Assembly: GCF_003007685.1 (NCBI RefSeq)
Contig: NZ_PXNN01000016.1
Span: 186,001-250,000 of the forward strand
Direction of reading: 5' to 3'
DNA length: 64,000 nt
From: Marinobacter halophilus
Lineage (GTDB): Bacteria; Pseudomonadota; Gammaproteobacteria; Pseudomonadales; Oleiphilaceae
A program made the position numbers and the translations under genes. How positions within the stretch are numbered: the stretch's first letter is position 1; each line of letters opens with the position of its first letter. Below, piece after piece: positions 37,770-47,143 of this stretch. Below the pieces are notes generated by a model, which was given only the letters and a program-made list of their open reading frames with translations, was not told the origin of the DNA and did no database searches.

Positions 37770-37917
37770 AATTCGTGGCCTGCATTATGCAGTCGAATCT
37801 GACAAGTGGTATGCAATACGGATGCTCAGATAACGGGGCAAAGGAACGGGTCCCGCCCACGACATTTTTGCCGGCTCTGTTTGCCGGCGACAGAGAAAAC
37901 AGAGATGGAGTTCTACC

Positions 37918-39456
37918 ATGGCAATGCAGCAGGTGAAGCAACATGAATCTTCCTCGAAAGTGCTCGGTCAGCTTCGGGGCAAGCGGGTACTGATTACCGG
38001 TACCACCGGCTTTCTGGGTAAGGTTGTTCTGGAAAAGTTGATCAGAACCGTGCCTGATATCGGAGGCATCTATCTGCTGATCAGGGGTAATAAGCGACAC
38101 CCGGACGCTCGCGGCCGCTTTCTCAACGAAATCGCAACCTCCTCCGTTTTTGATCGGCTGAGAGAAACCGACCCGGAAGGATTTGAAACCTTTATCGAGC
38201 ACCGGGTTCATTGCATTACCGGTGAAGTCACCGAGCCCCGTTTTGGCATGACCGAAGACGCCTGCGCCAGGTTGGCGAGTGAGCTGGACGCGGTGATTAA
38301 CTCGGCTGCCAGTGTCAACTTCCGGGAAGAGCTGGATAAAGCTCTGACCATCAATACCCTGTGTCTTGAAAATATCGCGGGGCTGGCCGGTCTGAACTCT
38401 CGGCTGGCGGTGCTTCAGGTGTCCACCTGTTACGTCAATGGTATGAATTCTGGCCAGGTTTCCGAGTCTGTGATCAAGCCGGCCGGGCAGGCGATTCCCC
38501 GTTCCAGTAAAGGTTATTACGAGATCGAAGAGCTGGTGCGTTTGCTGCAGGATAAGATTGCTGATGTCCGTGCCCGATATTCTGGCAAGACTCTGGAAAA
38601 GAAACTGATTGATCTGGGAATTCAGGAAGCCAACCGCTACGGTTGGAGTGACACCTATACCTTTACCAAATGGTTAGGTGAGCAGTTGTTAATGAAGGCG
38701 CTGAATGGCCGTAGCCTGACCATCGTGCGACCCTCCATCATTGAAAGTGCGCTGGAAGAGCCGGCACCTGGCTGGATTGAGGGAGTCAAAGTGGCCGATG
38801 CCATTATCCTGGCGTACGCCCGGGAAAAAGTGTCCCTGTTCCCGGGCAAGCGGTCCGGCATCATTGATGTGATCCCGGTCGATCTGGTGGCCAATGCGAT
38901 CATTCTTTCCTTGGCGGAGGCGCTCGGGGAGCCTGGGCGCAGACGAATCTATCAGTGCTGCAGTGGCGGCTCGAATCCGGTGTCTCTGGGGCAGTTCATT
39001 GATCACTTGATGGCCGAAGCCAAAGCTAATTATGCAGCCTATGATCACCTGTTTTACCGGCAGCCCAGCAAACCGTTTGTGGCAGTGAATCGGGCGCTGT
39101 TTGATCTTGTGGTCAGTGGTGTCCGCCTGCCGTTGAGTGTCACTGACAAGGTGCTGAAGCTGCTGGGCCACTCCCGGGATCTGAAGGTATTGAAAAACCT
39201 GGATACTACGCAATCGCTGGCAACTATTTTCGGCTTTTATACCGCCCCGGATTACATCTTCTGCAACGATGAGTTGCAGGCGCTGTCTGCTCGCATGGGA
39301 ACGGTCGATAAAGTGCTGTTCCCGGTGGACGCGCGCCAGATCGACTGGGAGGTGTATCTCCGTAAAATCCACCTGGCAGGTCTGAACCGTTACGCGCTCA
39401 AAGAGCGTAAGGTTTTCAGCCTGAGGGCCTCCAGGTCGCGTCAAAAAGCAGCCTGA
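37918..39456 (+). CDS. Fatty acyl-CoA reductase (alcohol-forming, wax-ester type)
   Basis: This enzyme reduces fatty acyl-CoA or acyl-ACP with NADPH to the fatty alcohol used for wax esters. The 512-residue protein has the NADPH loop ITGTTGFLGKVVLEKL near residue 25, the YxxxK pair in SDTYTFTKWLGEQ near 235-239, and a C-terminal sterile/FAR_C domain. From memory it closely resembles the characterised 513-residue enzyme of Marinobacter aquaeolei VT8 (Maqu_2220) along its whole length. GGAG stands seven bases before the ATG. It has its own 260-base upstream region with repeated motifs and ends at a strong terminator, so it is a single-gene unit. No wax ester synthase lies in the window. Confidence 0.95.
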   Translation: MAMQQVKQHESSSKVLGQLRGKRVLITGTTGFLGKVVLEKLIRTVPDIGGIYLLIRGNKRHPDARGRFLNEIATSSVFDRLRETDPEGFETFIEHRVHCITGEVTEPRFGMTEDACARLASELDAVINSAASVNFREELDKALTINTLCLENIAGLAGLNSRLAVLQVSTCYVNGMNSGQVSESVIKPAGQAIPRSSKGYYEIEELVRLLQDKIADVRARYSGKTLEKKLIDLGIQEANRYGWSDTYTFTKWLGEQLLMKALNGRSLTIVRPSIIESALEEPAPGWIEGVKVADAIILAYAREKVSLFPGKRSGIIDVIPVDLVANAIILSLAEALGEPGRRRIYQCCSGGSNPVSLGQFIDHLMAEAKANYAAYDHLFYRQPSKPFVAVNRALFDLVVSGVRLPLSVTDKVLKLLGHSRDLKVLKNLDTTQSLATIFGFYTAPDYIFCNDELQALSARMGTVDKVLFPVDARQIDWEVYLRKIHLAGLNRYALKERKVFSLRASRSRQKAA

Positions 39457-39469
39457 ACCAGTGCTTTGG

Positions 39470-39500
39470 GCCGGCCCGATCACTCCCTGGGCCGGCTTTT
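39470..39500 (+). terminator. Rho-independent terminator of the fatty acyl reductase
   Basis: GCCGGCCC and GGGCCGGC form a perfect 8-bp stem with an 11-base loop, followed by TTTTAT, 14 bases after the stop codon. Confidence 0.92.
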
Positions 39501-39761
39501 ATCCCTCCCTGCTTTGCCATTCCATAAAGAGCAACTATTCTTGCTAAAGTCGCTGTCAAAGCCGCTTTACCCTGCCTTGATCACGGCATTTCAGTGCAGG
39601 CTGGCCTGAAAATGGCGGTAGATTAGTACGTTAGTCTAATTCATTGTGCGGTGGCACACATGTTGAACTACAGACATCTGTCTTATGGGCTGACCAGGCC
39701 CGACCACCCTGAATTTACAAAAACCGACAATGACAACAGACTCTATTAAAGGGGGAGCACA
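39501..39761 (+). promoter_or_regulatory. acs upstream region with ATTAG/CTAAT repeats
   Basis: No gene is seen in these 261 bases. At 39622-39640 ATTAG and CTAAT form an inverted repeat and TTAGT is repeated 8 bases apart, a possible activator site for acs. A GGGGGAG Shine-Dalgarno sequence stands before the acs ATG. Confidence 0.35.
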
Positions 39762-41711
39762 ATGACTGATACACAGGTATATCCGGTGAGTCCTGACGTG
39801 GCTGACCACGCTCTGGTTTCGCGTGAGCAATACGAAGAAATGTATCGCCAATCGGTGGAAGATCCCGATACCTTCTGGTGCGAACACGGTAAGCGCCTCG
39901 AATGGATCAAGCCATTCAGCAAGGTAAAAAACTCGACCTACGATTACAACAATCTGTCCATCAAATGGTTTGAAGACGGCGTTCTGAACGCCTCGGCCAA
40001 CTGCCTGGACCGTCACCTTGAAACCCGTGGCGACCAGACCGCGATCATCTTTGAAGGTGACGATCCTTCTGTTTCCCATAACGTCACCTACCGCGAGCTG
40101 TACGAGCAGACCTGTAAGTTTGCCAACGTGCTCAAAGCCCAAGGCGTGAAGAAAGGCGATGTTGTAACCATCTACATGCCGATGATCGTCGAAACCGCCG
40201 TGGCCATGCTGGCGTGCGCCCGCATCGGCGCGATCCACTCGGTGGTTTTTGGTGGCTTCTCCCCGGAAGCGCTGGCCGCCCGGGTAGTGAATGGCAAGTC
40301 CCGCTATATCATTACCGCCGATGAAGGTTTGCGTGGTGGCCGTGCGATTCCGCTCAAGAAGAACGTGGATAGCGCGCTCAAGCACGAAGACGATGCCAAC
40401 GTCGACAAGGTGATTGTGGTCTCGCATACCGGCAATAAACAAGTGCCCTGGACCGAAGGTCGCGACGTCAGCTACACCGAGCTGATGAAAGACGCCTCTG
40501 CCGAGTGCGCGCCAGAGCCGATGAATGCGGAAGACCCGCTGTTCATGCTGTACACCTCCGGCTCTACCGGCGCTCCGAAGGGCGTTTTGCACACCACGGG
40601 CGGGTACATGGTGTATGCTTCCATGACTCATCAGTACGTGTTCGACTACCACGATGGTGATGTCTACTGGTGCACCGCGGACTTTGGTTGGGTAACCGGT
40701 CACAGCTATATCCTGTACGGCCCGCTGGCCAACGGCGCCATCACCCTGCTGTTCGAAGGTGTGCCGAACTACCCGGACAGCTCCCGCATGGGTCAGGTGG
40801 TTGACAAGCACAGGGTCAACATCCTTTACACCGCGCCAACGGCTATCCGTGCCCTGATGGCTCAGGGTGAGTCCTGCATGGACGGCACCAACCGCAAGAG
40901 CCTGAGAATTCTGGGCTCCGTAGGCGAGCCGATCAACCCGGAAGCCTGGGAGTGGTACCATCGTGTTATCGGTAACAGTAAATGCCCGATCGTGGACACC
41001 TGGTGGCAGACTGAGACCGGTGGCATCCTGATTTCGCCGTTGCCTGGCGCCGTCGATCTCAAACCGGGGTCCGCCACTCTGCCGTTCTTCGGGGTGCAGC
41101 CGGCGCTGGTCGACAACGAAGGCAACCTGCTGGAGGGCAAGGCCGAGGGTAACCTGGTCATCCTGGACAGCTGGCCCGGCCAAATGCGCACCATTTATGG
41201 TGATCATGAGCGCTTTATCCAGACCTACTTCAGCACCTACAAGGGCATGTACTTTACCGGTGACGGCGCTCGTCGTGACGAAGATGGCTATTACTGGATT
41301 ACCGGTCGTGTCGACGATGTTCTGAACGTCTCCGGCCACCGTCTGGGTACGGCTGAGGTGGAAAGCGCGCTGGTGTCCCACGACAAGGTGGCGGAAGCGG
41401 CCGTGGTGGGTTACCCGCATGAGATCAAAGGGCAGGGTATTTATGTCTACGTGACCCTGGTGCAAGGTGAAGAGCCCAGCGACGAGCTGAAGAAAGAGCT
41501 GGTGCAGTGGGTACGCAAGGAAATTGGTCCGATTGCCTCTCCGGATGTGATCCAATGGGCGCCTGGGCTGCCGAAAACGCGTTCGGGCAAGATTATGCGC
41601 CGGATTTTGCGTAAGATTGCCGCTAATGAGCACGATCAGCTTGGAGACACATCCACCTTGGCTGATCCGGGCGTAGTGGATGACCTGATCGACAGCCGCG
41701 AGTTCAAGTAA
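39762..41711 (+). CDS. acs: Acetyl-CoA synthetase
   Basis: Acs makes acetyl-CoA from acetate, ATP and CoA through an acetyl-adenylate. The 649-residue protein has the P-loop-like motif [16 protein letters not shown] near residue 263, [10 protein letters not shown] near 413, [18 protein letters not shown] near 500 and the acetylation-controlled lysine in [15 protein letters not shown] near 608. Length and motifs are complete. A LuxR-type response regulator follows 42 bases later, an arrangement also seen in Pseudomonas relatives. Confidence 0.96.
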   Translation: MTDTQVYPVSPDVADHALVSREQYEEMYRQSVEDPDTFWCEHGKRLEWIKPFSKVKNSTYDYNNLSIKWFEDGVLNASANCLDRHLETRGDQTAIIFEGDDPSVSHNVTYRELYEQTCKFANVLKAQGVKKGDVVTIYMPMIVETAVAMLACARIGAIHSVVFGGFSPEALAARVVNGKSRYIITADEGLRGGRAIPLKKNVDSALKHEDDANVDKVIVVSHTGNKQVPWTEGRDVSYTELMKDASAECAPEPMNAEDPLFMLYTSGSTGAPKGVLHTTGGYMVYASMTHQYVFDYHDGDVYWCTADFGWVTGHSYILYGPLANGAITLLFEGVPNYPDSSRMGQVVDKHRVNILYTAPTAIRALMAQGESCMDGTNRKSLRILGSVGEPINPEAWEWYHRVIGNSKCPIVDTWWQTETGGILISPLPGAVDLKPGSATLPFFGVQPALVDNEGNLLEGKAEGNLVILDSWPGQMRTIYGDHERFIQTYFSTYKGMYFTGDGARRDEDGYYWITGRVDDVLNVSGHRLGTAEVESALVSHDKVAEAAVVGYPHEIKGQGIYVYVTLVQGEEPSDELKKELVQWVRKEIGPIASPDVIQWAPGLPKTRSGKIMRRILRKIAANEHDQLGDTSTLADPGVVDDLIDSREFK

Positions 41712-41753
41712 CTGCGGCCGTTGACAGTCCTTAACCTGTGAGGAATCTGTTGA

Positions 41754-42419
41754 ATGACACAAACAATTATCGTCGCTGATGATCACCCGCTGTTTCGGGC
41801 AGCATTGAAACAGGCGGTCAATCAGGCGGTGCCGGATGCCAAGACGGTTGAAGTTGACAGCATCAAGGCCCTGCAGGCGGCGGTAGAAGCCAACCCGGAC
41901 GCTGACCTGATCCTGCTGGATCTGAACATGCCGGGTGCCCACGGTTATTCCGGACTGGTGTTTATGCGTGGCCAGTACCCGGGCTTGCCGGTGGTGGTTG
42001 TGTCTGGCTCTGAGGATATGCCGGTGATGCGTCGTTCGATCGACTATGGCGCGTCTGGCTTTATCCCCAAATCGGCACCTTTGCCGACCATTACCGAGGC
42101 CATTCAGGCGGTACTGGAAGGCGATGTGTGGCTGCCGGCAGGCGTCGCTGACAAGATCGAGCGGATGCAGTCCGAGCCTACGGATTTCTCGGAGCGCTTG
42201 GCGTCACTGACGCCGCAGCAATTCCGGGTGCTGGGTATGTTGGCCGAGGGTCTTCTGAACAAGCAGATCGCTTACGATCTGGATGTGTCGGAGGCAACCA
42301 TCAAGGCCCACATCACGGCGGTGTTCCGCAAGCTCGGGGTTCGTAACCGGACGCAGGCGGTGATTGCCATTCAGCAGATGGAGTTGGACCCTTCGGAGCA
42401 GTCGTTGTCCGGGGGCTGA
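41754..42419 (+). CDS. LuxR/NarL-type response regulator, probable acs activator
   Basis: A 221-residue regulator with a receiver domain at 1-125 (ADDHPLFRAAL; phospho-aspartate in LILLDLNMPG; SGSED; lysine in GFIPKSAP) and a LuxR-type helix-turn-helix (LTPQQFRVLGMLAEGLLNKQ; VSEATIKAHITAVFRKLG). In Vibrio and Pseudomonas the CrbR-type regulator of this class activates acs in response to acetate through the kinase CrbS; the position after acs suggests the same role here. No kinase gene lies nearby. The gene ends at a strong terminator. Confidence 0.88.
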   Translation: MTQTIIVADDHPLFRAALKQAVNQAVPDAKTVEVDSIKALQAAVEANPDADLILLDLNMPGAHGYSGLVFMRGQYPGLPVVVVSGSEDMPVMRRSIDYGASGFIPKSAPLPTITEAIQAVLEGDVWLPAGVADKIERMQSEPTDFSERLASLTPQQFRVLGMLAEGLLNKQIAYDLDVSEATIKAHITAVFRKLGVRNRTQAVIAIQQMELDPSEQSLSGG

Positions 42420-42449
42420 TGGTCTGCTTTTACAGGTTGTATCAAAAAT

Positions 42450-42477
42450 GGGAGCCCAAGGGCTCCCGTTTTTTTTG
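42450..42477 (+). terminator. Rho-independent terminator after the response regulator
   Basis: GGGAGCCC and GGGCTCCC form a tight hairpin followed by G and a run of T bases. It lies 30 bases after the stop and just before the large palindromic element at 42489. Confidence 0.92.
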
Positions 42478-42488
42478 TTTGGGCGCAA

Positions 42489-42679
42489 GGTGGGAGTCGG
42501 GACGGACTTCTGAAACACGCTGTGAATACATCCCTGTACGCTCCGCTCCGCCCCTCAGTGCTTATTGCTCCTGCGTCGCACTGAGGGTCCTGGGCTGGCC
42601 ATCCATGGCCAGCCCGTGAAGCGCTTCGCGCTTCACCCATGGCTCCGCAGGGTTTCAGAAGTCCGTCCCGACTCCCACC
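42489..42679 (+). repeat. Long stem-loop element A, 28-bp perfect arms with nested hairpins
   Basis: The arms 42489-42516 and 42652-42679 are perfect reverse complements over 28 bp. The 135-base interior holds three further perfect hairpins: CCCTCAGTGC (42552-42561) with 42578-42587, GGGCTGGCCAT (42592-42602) with 42605-42615 around a CC loop, and GTGAAGCGC (42616-42624) with 42628-42636. The flanks of the interior (ACATCCCTGT..CGCT..GCTCCGCC and CCATGGCTCCGCA) match the cores of elements B and C, so A looks like the same element with an insertion at its apex. No reading frame or T run is present. The stretch 42680-42847 after it holds an AT-rich leader and an AAAGGTG Shine-Dalgarno sequence before the desaturase remnant; I see nothing else there. 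Confidence 0.9.
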
Positions 42680-42847
42680 CCAAACTCTGAGTGGTTTTCG
42701 GCGAACATATGTATATAGGTTGGTTATATTCCTTCATTTTTTAACTGCACGGCCATTGTCTACTTGCATTTGTTGTTGTAGGTTCAGCGCACACTTGTAC
42801 GCCGTAAAATTAATTTCTATGACAACGCAACCAACCAAAGGTGAAAA

Positions 42848-43743
42848 ATGAACGCAGCAGTGAAACCGGAGTCGGCGGAGGCCGTCGTGTTTGGTAAGCC
42901 GGATGAGCGGGAGCTCCGCGACCGGATGAAGAAGGAACTTCCCACTGATACGTTCAAGACACAGACCTGGCGGGTGATCTGGTTTTTGCCGTTGCAGGCG
43001 ATGATCTGGGGTGGGCTGGCGGCCATTCTGATGGCGGGGCTGCCGTGGTACGCCAATCTGGGGCTGGGTTTGGTGGTGGGCCACACTATTGGCTGCCAGG
43101 CGTTGCTGGCCCACGAGGTGCTGCACGGGGCGCTGGGCATGAGCCGGCGCTGGCAGAATGTGTTTGGCTGGCTGGGGTTTGGTCCGTTGCTGGTGCCACC
43201 GGAGTTCTGGCGCAAGTGGCATAACGTGGTGCACCACGGTAACACCAACGCCGGTGACACTGACCCAGACAGCTTTGGCACATTACGCCATTACGAAAAA
43301 GACCCGAAGCAGAAGCAATTCACCAAACTGGCCCCGGGGTCCGGTACCTGGTACAGCTATCTGTTCCTGACCTATTCGTTCAGCTTCCACGCCCAGCTGG
43401 TGTTGTGGCTGCAAGCCAAGCGCCGACCAACAATCCGTTGGATAACTCCGTGAGCCTGCGCAGTCATCCGGTTCTGGATCGTCTGCACTTCCGCTTCAGC
43501 CATCACATCGAGCACCACTTCTTCCCGAAGATGTCTCATAGCATGGCGCCGAGGGTTCGGCAGTGGCTGGAGCAAAACGAGCCAGACCGTTACATGGCCA
43601 TGCCCCACAGCAAGGCCCTGAAGATGCTCTACACCACGCCACGGGTATACAAGTCGTCCACCGAACTGGTAGACCCAAATGACGAAACCCGGGTGTTCGA
43701 TTTATTGCCGCTGCAGCGGCAGTTTTCAGCAGCTACCCGTTAG
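42848..43743 (+). pseudogene. Fatty acid desaturase broken by internal deletion and frameshift
   Basis: The first part (42848-43453) encodes the N-terminus of a membrane fatty acid desaturase with two histidine boxes, AHEVLHG and WHNVVHHGNTNAGDTDPD. It then runs into an unrelated end and a stop. A second frame, from about 43425 to 43743, continues with NNPLDNSVSLRSHPVLDRLH and the third histidine box SHHIEHHFFP. Intact family members have roughly 130 residues of membrane-spanning sequence between these parts, which are absent. The junction near CAAGCGCCGACCAAC therefore marks a deletion that also shifts the frame. A sequencing error alone could not explain the missing segment. The product is presumably inactive. 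Confidence 0.85.
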
Positions 43744-43803
43744 CCGCTCCGGACTCAGGCCAGAAGAAAGAAGCCCAAGCACCAGAGCGGCGAATTCTAA
43801 AAC

Positions 43804-44784
43804 CTAACTGCCGGCGTAGCCGAGTTCCTTGTTAACGAGATTGAACAGCTCGCCACCCTTATGCCAGCGGTCGAAGTTCTCCAGGAACTGATCCGTCAAC
43901 GCCCGTTTCCAGCCGATGAAGTCACCGGCCATGTGCGCCGTCATGATCACATTGTCCCGCTGCCACAGCGGATGATCCGCCGGTAACGGCTCCTCCTCGA
44001 ACACATCCAGAGCGGCGCCGGCAATCTCGCCTTCGTCCAGCGCCTTGATCAGATCGTCGGTCTTCACAATTGGCCCGCGGCCAATGTTGATCAAGCGGGC
44101 GGAATTCTTCATGGCGGTAAACGCCTTCGTATCGAACAGGCCCTCCGTTTGCGGCGTCAACGGTGCCGCGATCACCACATAATCGGCGTGGGACAGCTGA
44201 TCATAGATCTGCTCATTGCCGTGCACCGCGACAAAATCCGGATCATCGCGCCGGGGCGTTCGGGCAATGCCGTGGGGTTGCATGCCAGCGGCCTTCACCA
44301 ACTTGCCGATTTGCCGCCCGATGGAGCCAGCACCCACCACCAGCACCTGCTTGCCCTCGGCCCGCTCGGTATCCCGGTGCTTCCACTCGCGCTTCAGTTG
44401 TAACCGGATGGATTGCGGAAAATCCTTGGCGAACATCAGGATCGAACACAGCACATATTCGGCAATGGTCCGGTCAAAGATGCCCCGGGCGTTGGTCACC
44501 ACCACTTCGCCTTTGGTCAGGGCCGGGAACATCAGGGCATCCACGCCTGCACTGGTGGCGTGGATCCATCGCAACCGGTCTGCGGCAGGCCAGGCGGCTT
44601 CCAGGGCTTCGGTCCGGAAGTCGGTCACCATCATTACATCGGTGCCGGGCAGGGTATCTCTCAGGGTTGGCTCGTCGCAGGCAAAGCGAACTTCCGCCCG
44701 GGCCTGAATGGCTTCAATGCCTGGGGGAGGGGACTCTCCCGGCGCTGTGAGAACGGTGACAACCGGCTTGTTGGACTCTGTCAT
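43804..44784 (-). CDS. D-2-hydroxyacid dehydrogenase family protein
   Basis: A 326-residue NAD(P)-dependent dehydrogenase. It has the Rossmann loop VLVVGAGSIGRQIGKL near residue 150, the catalytic arginine in INIGRGPIVKTDD near 235, the glutamate in DVFEEEPLP and the histidine in IMTAHMAG near 283. The family reduces 2-keto acids such as glyoxylate, hydroxypyruvate or phenylpyruvate; the substrate cannot be read from sequence. It is divergent from an aminotransferase across 202 bases. Confidence 0.9.
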   Translation of the reverse strand: MTESNKPVVTVLTAPGESPPPGIEAIQARAEVRFACDEPTLRDTLPGTDVMMVTDFRTEALEAAWPAADRLRWIHATSAGVDALMFPALTKGEVVVTNARGIFDRTIAEYVLCSILMFAKDFPQSIRLQLKREWKHRDTERAEGKQVLVVGAGSIGRQIGKLVKAAGMQPHGIARTPRRDDPDFVAVHGNEQIYDQLSHADYVVIAAPLTPQTEGLFDTKAFTAMKNSARLINIGRGPIVKTDDLIKALDEGEIAGAALDVFEEEPLPADHPLWQRDNVIMTAHMAGDFIGWKRALTDQFLENFDRWHKGGELFNLVNKELGYAGS

Positions 44785-44986
44785 TTGACCTCCGCAGGGA
44801 TAACAACGATTTGTTCAGTGCAATGCCTCAGTTTGGTAGCCGAGTGGGCAACGGTCAACCTGGCCCGGCACAATCGGCTTCCAGGTGGATTTGTCGATTC
44901 TTTAGTCCCAGTGTGCTTGTACGGCAGATTTTTACTGGCTAACCTGCAGGGGTAGGTTCTATTTACCCTGTTGTCAGGAGGTGTGT

Positions 44987-46213
44987 ATGCCCGAGTCCGC
45001 GAACAAGGATACCGGCGAAACCAAACCGCGTAACGTGAAGTACCGGAAAGCAAAGGCTAGCTGGAACCCGGCCATGCAGGCCATTCCTGTTTCGGGGATT
45101 CGTCGCCTGGTAAATATGGCGTCCACTATGAAAGATGTGATTCATCTTTCGATCGGACAGCCGGATTTGCCGACGCCGAAACACATCATTGATGCCTATA
45201 TCGACGCACTGAACGCCGGGCAAACCGGGTACACCATGGACGCCGGTTTGCCGGAATTGCTGGTGGCGCTGCGGGATTATTACGGCAAACGCTACAACCG
45301 CAAGCTGACCAGAGACAACATTCTGGTCACCAGTGGTGCTACCGAGGCCATGTACCTGGCTATTTCGGCAACCTCGGCCCCCGGCCGCCAGTTTATCGTG
45401 ACTGACCCTTCGTTCCTGCTGTATGCGCCGTTGATCCGCATGACCGGTGGCGAGGTGAAGTACGTGCCAACCTATGCTGAAAACAACCATCAGCTGGACC
45501 CGGACGACGTAATTCGGGCCATGGGGCCGCGCACGTTTGCATTGATCCTGAACAACCCGAATAATCCCACCGGAGCGGTGTATCCGCGCAGTACCGTGGA
45601 GACCATTCTGGAAGAGTGTGCCTATCGTGGCATTCAGGTGTATGCCGATGAGGTGTACGACCATCTGATTTTTGATGATGATGACTTTGCCAGTGTTCTG
45701 AGCTGCTCCACGGATCTGGACAACATCATGTGTATCAGCAGTTTTTCCAAAACTTACAGCATGGCGGGACTGCGGGTTGGCTGGGTGATTGCCAGCCAGG
45801 CGGCAATCAAATCCCTGCGCCGGTACCATATGTTTACTACCTCGGTTGCCAATACGCCTTCCCAGTTTGCCGGCGTTGCGGCCCTGACCGGTGATCAGCA
45901 GTGTGTGCGGGATATGCTCGGCATTTACCGGGAGCGCCGGGACAAGATCGTCGAGTTGATTGACAAGACGCCCTACCTGACCGGCTACAAGCCGGGCGGC
46001 GCGTTCTTTGCGTTTCCCGATTTGCCGCGCCACGTCGACGGCTCGGATCTTGCGCTCAGGATGCTCAAGGAAACCGGGGTGTGCGTGGTACCGGGTGACG
46101 CCTTCGGCGAACAGTGCACCAACGCGCTTAGGTTCAGTTTCTCGACCACCTGTGAGCGGATGGAAGAGGCCTTTGACCGGATCATCCCCTGGATGGCCAA
46201 ACAGCAACTCTGA
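44987..46213 (+). CDS. Class I/II pyridoxal-phosphate aminotransferase
   Basis: A 408-residue PLP enzyme of the aspartate aminotransferase superfamily. It shows IGQPDLPTPKHI near residue 48, LNNPNNPTGAVYP near 182, the YADEVYDHL box and the PLP lysine in SSFSKTYSMAGLRVGW near 245. I chose the ATG at 44987, which has a strong AGGAGGT upstream; a GTG at 44981 in the same frame overlaps that site. Substrate is unknown. The next two small genes follow closely and may be co-transcribed. Confidence 0.9.
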   Translation: MPESANKDTGETKPRNVKYRKAKASWNPAMQAIPVSGIRRLVNMASTMKDVIHLSIGQPDLPTPKHIIDAYIDALNAGQTGYTMDAGLPELLVALRDYYGKRYNRKLTRDNILVTSGATEAMYLAISATSAPGRQFIVTDPSFLLYAPLIRMTGGEVKYVPTYAENNHQLDPDDVIRAMGPRTFALILNNPNNPTGAVYPRSTVETILEECAYRGIQVYADEVYDHLIFDDDDFASVLSCSTDLDNIMCISSFSKTYSMAGLRVGWVIASQAAIKSLRRYHMFTTSVANTPSQFAGVAALTGDQQCVRDMLGIYRERRDKIVELIDKTPYLTGYKPGGAFFAFPDLPRHVDGSDLALRMLKETGVCVVPGDAFGEQCTNALRFSFSTTCERMEEAFDRIIPWMAKQQL

Positions 46214-46220
46214 GGCGCCG

Positions 46221-46412
46221 ATGTCAGCCCTGGATTATGTGTCGATACAATGCCCTTATTGCTGGGAGACGCTGGAAGTCAGCGTCGACCCATCGGTGCC
46301 GGAGCAGGAATATGTGGAAGATTGTCAGGTATGCTGCCAGCCGATCCTGCTGACGGTGCACTTTGACGAGAGTCTGGTCCCCACGGTGGAGGCCAGGGCG
46401 GAGAACGACTGA
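46221..46412 (+). CDS. CPXCG-motif zinc-ribbon small protein
   Basis: A 63-residue protein with two cysteine pairs, IQCPYCWETLEV and DCQVCCQPILL, which should bind one zinc. It belongs to the short CPXCG cysteine-rich family found across gammaproteobacteria; function is unknown. The ATG at 46221 lies seven bases after the aminotransferase stop, and the protein from this ATG has exactly the family length. Confidence 0.85.
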   Translation: MSALDYVSIQCPYCWETLEVSVDPSVPEQEYVEDCQVCCQPILLTVHFDESLVPTVEARAEND

Positions 46413-46497
46413 ATGACTAACCAAGACGTAATGCATGGGTATTGCGCTGTTCGTGCGACACCCCCACGATAAAGCCCGGTTTTCAGAGGAAGAAAGA

Positions 46498-47070
46498 ATG
46501 AAGAGATTCAAGCAGGCCCGGGCCTGGTTTCCGGTGCTGGTTCTCGCGTTACTGGCAAGCGGCTGTGCCAGCATGTCGCCGTATTCCATTTCCGAAGGCG
46601 AGATTGAGCGGCATCTTAAGAAAGCAGTTGCAGATTATGACCGGCAGCAGCTGCAAAGCGGCTCTCCGTTGAGCCTCAGTTTGAGCGATGCCAATATTAC
46701 TCTGGGCCCGGATGGCCGGGACGTGGCGGTGATTGATCTGAGAGGTCAGGTTGCGCTGAAGGCCTTGATCGCCAAATTGCCAGTGGATCTGGCGCTGAAA
46801 GTGGAAGGCGCGCCGGTGTACGACAGTCAGGAGAGGGCGGTGTACCTTCGTCGGCTGAAGTTGCTGGAGAGTTCGATTGATTCACCTTTCTTCAAAGGAG
46901 ATCTGGCGCCAGTCACCAGCAGTGTGATGAGGGTCGTCGCGCAGATGCTGGAGACCATGCCGGTGTACCGACTGGACGACAGCAACCTGACCCAGCGCAT
47001 GTTTGGTCTGGTACCCGTGGACATTCGGGTAGCGCCGGGGAGACTGGAATTTGTGATGGCGGACAAGTAA
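46498..47070 (+). CDS. DUF1439 lipoprotein (YceB-like)
   Basis: A 190-residue lipoprotein. The ATG at 46498 is preceded by AGAGGAAG and gives a signal peptide with the lipobox LLASGCAS at about residue 20. The rest reads as a DUF1439 domain (YSISEGEIERHLKKA; FFKGDLAPV; MPVYRLDD; VDIRVAPGRLEFVM). These beta-rich proteins are anchored in the envelope and resemble lipid-binding folds; the role is unknown. The gene ends at a bidirectional terminator shared with the convergent dehydrogenase gene. Confidence 0.85.
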   Translation: MKRFKQARAWFPVLVLALLASGCASMSPYSISEGEIERHLKKAVADYDRQQLQSGSPLSLSLSDANITLGPDGRDVAVIDLRGQVALKALIAKLPVDLALKVEGAPVYDSQERAVYLRRLKLLESSIDSPFFKGDLAPVTSSVMRVVAQMLETMPVYRLDDSNLTQRMFGLVPVDIRVAPGRLEFVMADK

Positions 47071-47095
47071 GAGCCCGGCGGAAGTCATACAAAAA

Positions 47096-47121
47096 AGCCA
47101 GATGACACTCATCATCTGGCT
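47096..47121. terminator. Bidirectional terminator
   Basis: AGCCAGATGA / TCATCTGGCT is a perfect 10-bp stem with a 6-base loop, with an A run on its left and CTTT on its right. It lies between convergent genes. Confidence 0.88.
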
Positions 47122-47143
47122 CTTTCCGTTTTACCAGTCGCGT

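Noticed and set aside
39636..41942. Very long minus-strand frame over acs (768 codons)
   Set aside because: It is antisense to a clearly conserved acs gene with all motifs. High GC codon use keeps the opposite frame open.
42489..42679. Element A as a normal intrinsic terminator
   Set aside because: A separate good terminator lies just before it at 42450-42477, element A has no T run, and its stem is far longer than needed.
44963..46207. 414-codon minus-strand frame over the aminotransferase
   Set aside because: Antisense shadow of a recognised PLP enzyme; the translation is not similar to any family I know.
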